Source: Ruminococcus sp.
GTDB lineage: Bacteria; Bacillota; Clostridia; Oscillospirales; Ruminococcaceae
Assembly (NCBI GenBank): GCA_017544125.1
Contig: JAFYET010000195.1
Span: 1-12,349 of the forward strand
Length of the DNA stretch: 12,349 bases
Reading direction: 5' to 3'
Position numbers and translations under genes: made by a program. Every line of letters begins with the position of its first letter. The first letter of the stretch is position 1. A model generated the notes under the pieces. It was given only the letters and a program-made list of their open reading frames with translations, made no database searches and had not been told where the DNA came from. Shown here piece by piece: positions 6,979 through 12,349 of the stretch.

Positions 6979-7695
6979 TTATTCTTTGGTATGATGTTTT
7001 CTGCTGCGAAAGCTCTCTATGATCTTTTCTCTGAAAATAAAGCCGATAACGGCAAGAATGATGAATATGCCGACCATAACAAAAGCAAGCACATAGCTGC
7101 CCGTCATAATGCTCTGCCCCAATACAGTAGACATTATTACCGCAGGCAGTCTGAATGGCATTACAAACATAAAGAAATCACGCTTATCCACCTTTGTAAG
7201 AGGAACAATATACGACAGCACGTCTTTCGGAACGCCGGGGATAATATACAGTATTATCAGCACCCTTATGAGCTTTTCCTCATCATGCAGGAATTTGAAC
7301 CTTTCAAGATGCTTGCTGTCAACAAACGCCTCAACGAGCGGTCTTCCGAGAAACCTTACGAGCATGAATATCACAAACGTCCCGAGCATTATCCCCGCAA
7401 ATGAGAATAACGCCCCAAATAGCCAGCCGAACATCATTCCCCCGACTATCTGTATCGGCGGGATAACGGCTATTATCACCTGCACCGCCTGTATCACGAT
7501 AAAGAGCAGTATGCTCCAGAAGGTGTCGAAGCGCTCAAACATCTCTTTTATCTTTTCTCTGCCCGAGGCGGACTTCATATCATTGACATAAGGGAAAACG
7601 AGCACCGTAACAAAAACGATGAGCCCGATAAACAGTGCAAGGCTCACCACCCTGACTATCCACCTTCTCCTCATGACCTTTGCTTCTCTGTCCAT
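6979..7695 (-). CDS. TVP38/TMEM64-type membrane protein (VTT/DedA superfamily)
   Basis: A 238-residue integral membrane protein. A membrane segment at about 12-36 is followed by a charged loop (38-57), hydrophobic segments near 60-80, 84-114, 143-166 and 172-193, and a last span at 200-221. It has a basic C-terminal tail. The family core is visible: GGMMFGWLFGALF and GIMLGTFVIF (85-110) with R114 and GRP (117-119), then the conserved PGVPKDVLSYI loop (153-163). The wider VTT superfamily includes bacterial DedA proteins linked to undecaprenyl-phosphate recycling and eukaryotic lipid scramblases (TMEM41B, VMP1); the substrate here is unknown. ATG 7695 has GGGAG 8 bases ahead, overlapping the end of the preceding gene (gap 1 base). 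Last gene of the four-gene operon, with a terminator right behind it. Confidence 0.92.
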   Translation of the reverse strand: MDREAKVMRRRWIVRVVSLALFIGLIVFVTVLVFPYVNDMKSASGREKIKEMFERFDTFWSILLFIVIQAVQVIIAVIPPIQIVGGMMFGWLFGALFSFAGIMLGTFVIFMLVRFLGRPLVEAFVDSKHLERFKFLHDEEKLIRVLIILYIIPGVPKDVLSYIVPLTKVDKRDFFMFVMPFRLPAVIMSTVLGQSIMTGSYVLAFVMVGIFIILAVIGFIFREKIIESFRSRKHHTKE

Positions 7696-7696
7696 T

Positions 7697-8239
7697 TTAT
7701 TTTCTCCCGATTATCTTTTTTCTGAACCAGTACATATATATCCTTGTCAGCTCACCGAGAAGATAGTCATAAAGCATAAACAAAACATTTGCAAAGCCCC
7801 ACATGGCGTATATCGAATACTCCCCCAGCCAGCCGAGGTCTTCAGTAAAATCAACGCCGGTAAAGAGCTTTGTAAATACCAAATAGTATACCACAATAGC
7901 CGCATTGAACACCGCAAACTTTATAGCCCACCTTGCAAGCAGCAGAGGTATCTTATCAAGGGAATATCTGAGTATAGGGTAATAACCCATAAACAGAATA
8001 AATAGAAAGCTCGCCTGATAATTCGGTGTCAGAAACAAACAGAGGATACTTACCGAGATATACGTCATAAGCGCCCACTTGCGGTTAGCCTCAACAATGA
8101 CCACCACCATGGTAAAGCCCGCATACATTGGCAGCGCATAGTCAAGCATAGGGAAAACGCCGCTCATAAACATTATAAGCAGCGCAAGCGCACTTGTTAC
8201 GCCGCAAAGCGAGACCTTAAAAGCCTTATCCTTCATCAT
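7697..8239 (-). CDS. Six-helix membrane protein of unknown function
   Basis: A 180-residue protein with about six predicted membrane spans (near 9-30, 35-50, 55-72, 76-91, 103-124 and 140-163) and basic ends (RKKIIGRK at the C-terminus). MGYYPILRYSLDKI (84-97) and IKFAVFN (106-112) sit between spans. They recall a Clostridia group of small membrane proteins that looks somewhat like ECF-transporter S components. That resemblance is weak and I do not assign transport. There is no signal peptidase site. Two adjacent ATG codons (8239 and 8236) are possible; AGGGG is better spaced (6 bases) for the second. It lies 9 bases after the J-domain gene and 1 base before the VTT gene, so it is surely co-transcribed. 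A partnership with the VTT protein is plausible but unproven. Confidence 0.85.
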   Translation of the reverse strand: MMKDKAFKVSLCGVTSALALLIMFMSGVFPMLDYALPMYAGFTMVVVIVEANRKWALMTYISVSILCLFLTPNYQASFLFILFMGYYPILRYSLDKIPLLLARWAIKFAVFNAAIVVYYLVFTKLFTGVDFTEDLGWLGEYSIYAMWGFANVLFMLYDYLLGELTRIYMYWFRKKIIGRK

Positions 8240-8248
8240 ATGCCCCTA

Positions 8249-8875
8249 TCAGCAGCATGGTATAAGGTCGCCGCCCATCATCTCACAGCAGCAGTCGGCG
8301 ATACAAAGGGTGGTGCAGGTATTTGAGCAGTCATCACCGTTTCGGTATGCACGGGGCGCACCGTATACGTCACGGCTGCCGTTCATATAGCCGCCGCTGT
8401 TCATATTCATGCGGTTGTTGGCTGCGTTGTATTCGGGGTTGTTAGGCTCCATACGGGCTGCGATATCGAAATACTTTGCCGCCTCGCCCAGCCAGCCCCT
8501 TGAATAGCACACCGAGCCCTTAAGGAAGAACCACTCGGCGTTTCTGCTGTTTTCTGGAACGCTGTCAAGGTCTCTGTCAGCATCTGTAACATTGCCACGC
8601 TGTATCATCTGCCTTACAGCCCCGTAGTTGACATCGTATGACGAGCCCGAATAGCCGTAATCATAGCTGTTTGCACCGCTCCTGCGCATATTCATTATCT
8701 CATCATAGGCTTCGTTTATCTCAGCCATCTTTTCCTCAGCCACCTCGGAAAGCGGGTTGTCCTGATAGCGGTCGGGGTGGTATTTTTTTACAGCCTCTTT
8801 ATACGCTTTCTTTATTTCGTCTTCCGAAGCATTGGGGGTTATCCCGAGTATCTGATACGGGTCTTTACTTGTCAT
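8249..8875 (-). CDS. J-domain protein with TPR-like middle and cysteine-rich tail
   Basis: A 208-residue cytosolic protein. Residues 4-63 are a J domain with the essential HPD (33-35), so it should stimulate an Hsp70/DnaK ATPase. Unlike DnaJ, it has no G/F-plus-zinc-finger-plus-CTD layout. A Gly/Tyr/Ser-rich linker (about 67-85) leads to a helical segment (86-155) containing a TPR-like unit, WFFLKGSVCYSRG through AARMEPNNPEY. Another Asn/Gly/Tyr linker follows. The last 26 residues hold eight cysteines (183, 187, 191, 195-197, 207, 208) with CSNTC, CCC and GGDLIPCC. This tail could bind metal or be lipidated or redox-active; none of these is shown. ATG 8875 follows the DUF5685 stop by 1 base, with GGAG 7 bases upstream. 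A client made by the neighbouring genes is a reasonable guess. Confidence 0.92.
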   Translation of the reverse strand: MTSKDPYQILGITPNASEDEIKKAYKEAVKKYHPDRYQDNPLSEVAEEKMAEINEAYDEIMNMRRSGANSYDYGYSGSSYDVNYGAVRQMIQRGNVTDADRDLDSVPENSRNAEWFFLKGSVCYSRGWLGEAAKYFDIAARMEPNNPEYNAANNRMNMNSGGYMNGSRDVYGAPRAYRNGDDCSNTCTTLCIADCCCEMMGGDLIPCC

Positions 8876-8876
8876 A

Positions 8877-9779
8877 TTACTTCTCCTTATTTCTTTTGAT
8901 TTTACTGAATTTTCCTTTTTTCACAAGCTCAAATACATTTTTGAGCCCCACATAGATTATATTATCAAGTGTCGCTCTGTACATCTTTACATCAAGCTGC
9001 ATATAACACACGGCAAGCTCGCCGAGAGTAAGGTTTACAGCGTTCTCGCAGAATCTGACTATTTTTCTGTATTCAGCGCTGCTAAGCTCGCCGCCGTTTG
9101 CGCTCACGCCATCTATTAGCAGCAATGGATTATAATTGCCCGACTTACGATCCTTCCTCACATCGTCAAGCGCATCTGTTATATACACATACCTGCCGAG
9201 CTGATAGCCAAACCGCCCCAGCAGACTTTGCTTATCCTCATCATCTGACAGTGAGGAAAAGACCGCCTGCATCATTCTTGCTGTCGGGTCACACGCCTTA
9301 TCGAGTATGGGGGTACGCTGGGCTTCATATTCAAGCTGCAATTTCATCTGCTCTGCTATCTGCTCATCAAGCTGGGGGCAGCGCTTTCTGGCGGCCTTAT
9401 AGCCTTTGGAGAGTGCTGCCATAGCAGCTCTTGATACTCCCCTCTCGGCAAGCCCGCCGTCTGCAACACCGTCTGACAGCTTGTAATGAACAAGTATCGC
9501 CGCCGCATCTACGGGGTATTCAAGTCCCTTGTTATCATACACACAAAGCCTTTTATTTATAGGGTGAACAGGGCAGCGCTCACGCCTTGCCTTTACGGGT
9601 ATCTCGTTTACTGCCATATTCATCATCGCAAGAAAGGTCATATCATAGCTGAGTGTTAGGCGAGATGCCTGCCCGGTACGCTTTGCCATCTGCTTGCATA
9701 GCCCGCAGTATATCGCCTGATATGTCTCATATTCACATATTCTCAGATAAGGCTTGAAAGCCCTGATATAACCAAACAT
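8877..9779 (-). CDS. DUF5685-like protein
   Basis: A 300-residue, mostly helical soluble protein. The N-terminus, MFGYIRAFKPYLRICEYETY then YCGLCKQM (24-31), matches what I recall of DUF5685, a Firmicutes family of unknown function. Visible features: C15, a CxxC at C25/C28, RRERCPVHP (65-73, C69), C79 and C134. Around residues 197-219, YVYITDALDDVRKDRKSGNY contains D202-x-x-D205-D206 followed by D210 and a glycine. This recalls the second Asp-rich motif of squalene/phytoene-synthase-type enzymes; no matching first motif is evident, so this is only a lead. The C-terminus is strongly basic (KKGKFSKIKRNKEK). ATG 9779 is chosen for GGAG 7 bases upstream and the family-like start; an upstream in-frame codon at 9806 lacks a site. 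First gene of a four-gene operon (with J-domain, membrane and VTT proteins). Confidence 0.88.
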   Translation of the reverse strand: MFGYIRAFKPYLRICEYETYQAIYCGLCKQMAKRTGQASRLTLSYDMTFLAMMNMAVNEIPVKARRERCPVHPINKRLCVYDNKGLEYPVDAAAILVHYKLSDGVADGGLAERGVSRAAMAALSKGYKAARKRCPQLDEQIAEQMKLQLEYEAQRTPILDKACDPTARMMQAVFSSLSDDEDKQSLLGRFGYQLGRYVYITDALDDVRKDRKSGNYNPLLLIDGVSANGGELSSAEYRKIVRFCENAVNLTLGELAVCYMQLDVKMYRATLDNIIYVGLKNVFELVKKGKFSKIKRNKEK

Positions 9780-9790
9780 AAAGCCACTCC

Positions 9791-9803
9791 GTATATAATA
9801 TAC
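9791..9803. promoter_or_regulatory. AT-rich inverted repeat just before the DUF5685 ribosome site
   Basis: GTATAT-A-ATATAC, 6-bp arms around one base, ends 1 base from the GGAG site of the DUF5685 gene, late in the roughly 63-base leader. It could be a protein-binding site; the one-base centre disfavours a full hairpin. Chance occurrence is possible. Confidence 0.3.
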
Positions 9804-9848
9804 CAATAATGTGTAATTCTCGTGTTAAGAAGTTAAATACTTACACAA

Positions 9849-9877
9849 ATTATACTACTTTTTATGGAAAATGTCAA
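9849..9877 (-). promoter_or_regulatory. Perfect-consensus SigA promoter of the DUF5685 operon
   Basis: On the minus strand: TTGACA (9872-9877), a 17-base spacer and TATAAT (9849-9854). The predicted leader is about 63 bases. It is divergent from the lipoprotein promoter, with about 50 bases between the two -35 boxes. Confidence 0.85.
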
Positions 9878-9926
9878 CAAAGAGTGCGATATTTACGTTA
9901 ACAAAGGATTTTTTTATTATCAAGGC

Positions 9927-9955
9927 TTGAAAAATGCGGGGACTGATGATATAAT
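9927..9955 (+). promoter_or_regulatory. SigA promoter of the lipoprotein gene
   Basis: TTGAAA (9927-9932), a 17-base spacer and TATAAT (9950-9955), with an extended -10 TGA immediately ahead. The leader is about 33 bases before ATG 9995. Confidence 0.75.
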
Positions 9956-9994
9956 ATAGACAATAAAGCATTGACCACAAAGGAGGCGGTCATT

Positions 9995-11500
9995 ATGTTA
10001 AAAAGGATAGCTGCCATATTGCTTGCTCTGACGCTTGTTGCAGCAGTTGGCTGCGGAGACACTGACGAGAGCAGCAAAAGCAAAAAGAACGCTGAAAGCG
10101 CCGACAGTTCTTCTAATGCAGAGTCATCACAAACAGACGAGAGCGAAGATGAGCCCGAAGAGCAGACAGCATCTTCAGAGATAGGCGAAAACGGCGCAAA
10201 GGCCGTATACAAAGCAGAGCTTACATTCACAGCCGAGGAGAACGGCGAAAAGGTGCTGTTTGATGACCTGTACGGCAAGCACGCACTTCACACGGCAGTT
10301 GTGGGGCTTGTGGGCGCACCTGTAGAGGTGAATTACAACGAAAACAGGATAAAGGGCGGCAAGCTGACTTTCTACATAGACAAAGATGAACTGTTGGGCG
10401 TAAGACCCGACGCACTGATGTTTTTATTCTTTGAAGAGGATAAGCAGAATTACCTGGAGCTTTCAGACACGGTAATAGACGACAGCGGCGAGCTGACCGC
10501 ATCTGTTGACATTGATTCACCGGGAGTATACCTTCTTGTAAACAAATACACCTGGCTGAATGCTTGGGGCGCAGGACTTGACGATGACGGCTATGAAGAA
10601 GGCTTCGTCCCCGGGATAGAGAGCATAGCCCCCTCTGCTGAATGGGAGCTCAACGAAGATGTCGGCGATATCATAAAGCTGACCGATAAGGACTACCTTA
10701 TGCAGAACGTAGCTGATGACAGGTCGGCGGTTTTCCATGTATCAACGCCCGAGCAGCTGGCATCGGCTTGCTATTATGTCAACTGCTGCAAGGACTACAT
10801 GGGGCAACACCCCGACATCACCATAGAGCTTGACAGTGACATTGACCTCAACGGCATAAACTGGTCGCCCATGGGCTGGTATATGGCAGGAATGGACAAC
10901 AGGTTCAAAGGCACTATCAACGGCAACGGGCACTCGATAAAGAACCTTAACGTAAGAGGGCATGATGATGCGGGGCTGATAGGTATATCATTCTACTGCA
11001 AGGTGAGTGATCTTAAGATCGAGAATGCTTATATTGAAGGCACCACCTGCGGCGTTCTGCTGGGCGAGGATATTTCATCGACGGTAACGAACATTGAATG
11101 CTCGGGCATAGTAAATGGCAGTGAGGGCGGCTCTATCGGCGGTGATTACCACACAAAGTACATAGGCTGCAAAGCAAATGTCATCGTCAACGGTGCTGAT
11201 TTCGGGAATGAGTTTTTCTCATACGGGCAGAAGGCTGCCGCAAGAGCCGCTGATGAATTCGGCAGACCCGAAAAGCTGACGGTCAAGGGCAGCAAGGTCA
11301 TACGTGAGGCAGGGCTTGAGGATAAATACGACAACCTCGGCTGGAGCGTATCGGCAGGGCTTGAAAGAGGGGCTGAAAAGGAAACGGAATTCGACCTCTC
11401 GACGGTCTTTGACAAGGGCGAGTATACCGTCGAGCTTACCGCATTTATCGACGGCAGGTATATACCCATAAGCGAACCTGTCACTGTAATAGTTGAATAG
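9995..11500 (+). CDS. Surface lipoprotein with acidic linker and predicted beta-helix region
   Basis: A 501-residue secreted lipoprotein. The type II signal peptide has KR at 3-4, a hydrophobic core (5-18) and a lipobox AAVGC with lipidated C20. Residues 21-62 are a low-complexity Ser/Glu/Asp linker. Residues 68-185 look like a beta-rich domain of unknown type. From about 247 (FHVSTPEQLASA) to 400 the pattern ITIELDSDIDLNG, FKGTINGNGHSIKNL, GLIG, VSDLKIENAYIEG and GSIGG is typical of GLUG/pectin-lyase-like beta-helices on Gram-positive surface proteins. No catalytic residues can be assigned. Residues 415-501 form a probable Ig-like end. ATG 9995 is chosen for AGGAGG 8 bases upstream; a TTG at 9971 precedes that site. 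It is a single gene, divergent from the DUF5685 operon. Probably an anchored adhesin or a carbohydrate- or protein-binding lipoprotein. Confidence 0.88.
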   Translation: MLKRIAAILLALTLVAAVGCGDTDESSKSKKNAESADSSSNAESSQTDESEDEPEEQTASSEIGENGAKAVYKAELTFTAEENGEKVLFDDLYGKHALHTAVVGLVGAPVEVNYNENRIKGGKLTFYIDKDELLGVRPDALMFLFFEEDKQNYLELSDTVIDDSGELTASVDIDSPGVYLLVNKYTWLNAWGAGLDDDGYEEGFVPGIESIAPSAEWELNEDVGDIIKLTDKDYLMQNVADDRSAVFHVSTPEQLASACYYVNCCKDYMGQHPDITIELDSDIDLNGINWSPMGWYMAGMDNRFKGTINGNGHSIKNLNVRGHDDAGLIGISFYCKVSDLKIENAYIEGTTCGVLLGEDISSTVTNIECSGIVNGSEGGSIGGDYHTKYIGCKANVIVNGADFGNEFFSYGQKAAARAADEFGRPEKLTVKGSKVIREAGLEDKYDNLGWSVSAGLERGAEKETEFDLSTVFDKGEYTVELTAFIDGRYIPISEPVTVIVE

Positions 11501-11507
11501 TTTATCA

Positions 11508-11542
11508 AACGTGGGCTTTTGCTTTGTGCATCAGCCCACGTT
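11508..11542. terminator. Hairpin between convergent genes
   Basis: A 10-bp perfect stem (AACGTGGGCT at 11508-11517 with AGCCCACGTT at 11533-11542) and a 15-base loop. It lies 8 bases after the lipoprotein stop, and its right arm contains the last codons and part of the stop of the YolD-like gene. Neither side has a strong T tract, so it may be a weak bidirectional terminator. Confidence 0.5.
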
Positions 11543-11938
11543 CAGCTTTATACCCACCACATCATCAAGCGGCACTGTCTGCTTATCAAAGAATATGAAC
11601 TCTCTGTTGACCGTGTCTATAAGGCGCACGGTGCCTGTTTTATCCTTGAGGCAGCCGCCCTGCTTATACTTATCCTTCACAAAATAGGTAAGCGTGACAA
11701 GCGGCTGCTCGGGAAGCCTTTCATAAAGCTCGCAAAAGCTCTTATCAAGGCTTTGGGCATCGTCATCGCACAGCTCGGGCTTTGCTTCGGTATAGCGTGC
11801 CTGATCGGCTATTATCATATCAAAGCCTGTAAGTGCTGCAAAGGGTGCAAACTGCGCAGCCCTGTCGTGCAGTGACATTGGTCTGTGCCTTGGCGGCACT
11901 GCGTATGCAATATCTATTATATCACTGTATTTATTCAT
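11531..11938 (-). CDS. YolD-like protein, partner of a Y-family DNA polymerase
   Basis: A 135-residue cytosolic protein. The N-terminal signature MSLHDRAAQFAPFAALTGFD (21-40) and a C-terminal small beta domain (about 80-132: VTLTYFVKDK, TGTVRLIDTVN, VPLDDVVGIKL) fit the group usually called YolD-like in Firmicutes. Such genes commonly sit beside UmuC/DinB-type polymerases (for example yolD-uvrX of Bacillus prophage SPbeta) and may act as an accessory to lesion bypass, by analogy with UmuD. The biochemical role is not established. ATG 11938 is chosen over a GTG at 11947 because AGGTG precedes it by about 7 bases. That ribosome site overlaps the stop of the polymerase gene (TAG at 11948-11950), so the two are translationally coupled. 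It ends inside a hairpin facing the lipoprotein gene. Confidence 0.88.
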   Translation of the reverse strand: MNKYSDIIDIAYAVPPRHRPMSLHDRAAQFAPFAALTGFDMIIADQARYTEAKPELCDDDAQSLDKSFCELYERLPEQPLVTLTYFVKDKYKQGGCLKDKTGTVRLIDTVNREFIFFDKQTVPLDDVVGIKLNVG

Positions 11939-11947
11939 CACTTTCAC

Positions 11948-12349
11948 CTACGCTTTATGACCGCCTATCTGGCGGTTTCTTTCTATGGCGGTAGCGCCCT
12001 CGAGGAAATTCGAGCCTTTTAAGACGGCGTTCTTGCCGTATTTGCGCTTTATGCGCAGCATTGCAAGCTGAAGGTCCTTCTCCCTGCCAAGGGCAAACAG
12101 CCTGTCCTGATACTCCTCATCGCTTTCTGCGGGCGAAAAGAGGTCAAGCTGTTCATACTGCTGCGACTTCGGTATATGCTTTTCATCTATAACACCACAG
12201 GCGGTTATGCAAAGCCGCCTTGAATAGAGGTCTTTATCGTATATACGGTAAAAAAGCTCATCAACAGCCCCGGTTATCATTTTTGCCGAGCTGGTATACT
12301 GCGGCAGGTTCTGTGTGCCGTGGGCGTGCTTTGGCACGAGCCTGCCGTA
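11948..12349 (-). CDS. Y-family DNA polymerase (UmuC/DinB type), C-terminal part only
   Basis: The reading frame runs off the end of the window; 133 residues are visible. They match the C-terminus of Firmicutes Y-family translesion polymerases: YGRLVPKHAHGTQNL at the visible start, the end of the little-finger domain (DELFYRIYDKDLYSRRLCITACGV), then the beta-clamp-binding pentapeptide QLDLF (about visible residues 67-71, coded at 12137-12151). A charged helix follows, then the characteristic end, from KYGKNAVLKGSN to RNRQIGGHKA. The catalytic palm and finger domains and any LexA/SOS box lie outside the window. A GTG at 12337 in this frame should not be taken as a start. Its product should bypass DNA lesions with the sliding clamp. 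The YolD-like gene follows with coupled translation. Confidence 0.93.
   Translation of the reverse strand, partial: YGRLVPKHAHGTQNLPQYTSSAKMITGAVDELFYRIYDKDLYSRRLCITACGVIDEKHIPKSQQYEQLDLFSPAESDEEYQDRLFALGREKDLQLAMLRIKRKYGKNAVLKGSNFLEGATAIERNRQIGGHKA

Noticed and set aside
8407..8598. Minus-strand 63-codon frame inside the J-domain gene
   Set aside because: It is a shifted frame of the same strand within a well-supported gene and has no ribosome site.
9898..10278. Minus-strand frame of 126 codons over the lipoprotein start
   Set aside because: It is antisense to the signal peptide and Ser/Glu-rich linker and would run through both divergent promoters.

Overview
The window looks like chromosomal DNA of a strictly anaerobic Clostridia/Ruminococcaceae-type bacterium (Ruminococcus-like). 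This rests on moderate GC, AT-rich spacers, strong GGAGG ribosome sites, tRNAs with encoded CCA, a stand-alone flavodiiron protein, and families typical of gut Firmicutes (a DUF5685-like protein, a J-domain protein with a cysteine tail, a LacI-sensor c-di-GMP enzyme). The genus is inference. No mobile element, rRNA, CRISPR array or riboswitch was recognised, and no stretch longer than about 300 bases lacks a gene.

Layout. (1) 1-314: two tRNA-Ser genes (TGA then GCT) on the minus strand with their own promoter and terminator. (2) 360-1035: a lone plus-strand unknown gene between a perfect consensus promoter and a hairpin terminator. (3) 1110-5599, minus strand: a 1195-residue c-di-GMP turnover protein (LacI-like sensor, GGDEF, PAS-like region, degenerate GGDEF, EAL). 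It is followed five bases later by an 89-residue protein with a DivIVA-like C-terminus, then by a GNAT acetyltransferase that probably starts at TTG. (4) 5627-6940, minus strand: a monocistronic flavodiiron protein with its own promoter and terminator. (5) 6952-9877, minus strand: a tight four-gene operon of a DUF5685-like protein, a J-domain/Cys-tail protein, a six-helix membrane protein and a VTT/TVP38 membrane protein, with gaps of 1-9 bases. (6) 9927-11500, plus strand: a divergent lipoprotein with a predicted beta-helix (GLUG-like) region. (7) 11531-12349, minus strand: the C-terminal end of a Y-family DNA polymerase with a beta-clamp motif, translationally coupled to a YolD-like partner.

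How the genes fit together. The GGDEF/EAL protein probably turns a cytosolic small-molecule signal into a change in c-di-GMP. The flavodiiron protein probably detoxifies O2 or NO. The polymerase/YolD pair is a translesion-synthesis module. The most intriguing region is the DUF5685-J-membrane-VTT operon, whose function is not known to me: a soluble helical protein with an Asp-rich DxxDD motif, a cysteine-rich co-chaperone and two membrane proteins, one from a superfamily that includes lipid transporters and scramblases. Six promoters were found by eye, all with a 17-base spacer and five with a perfect TTGACA.
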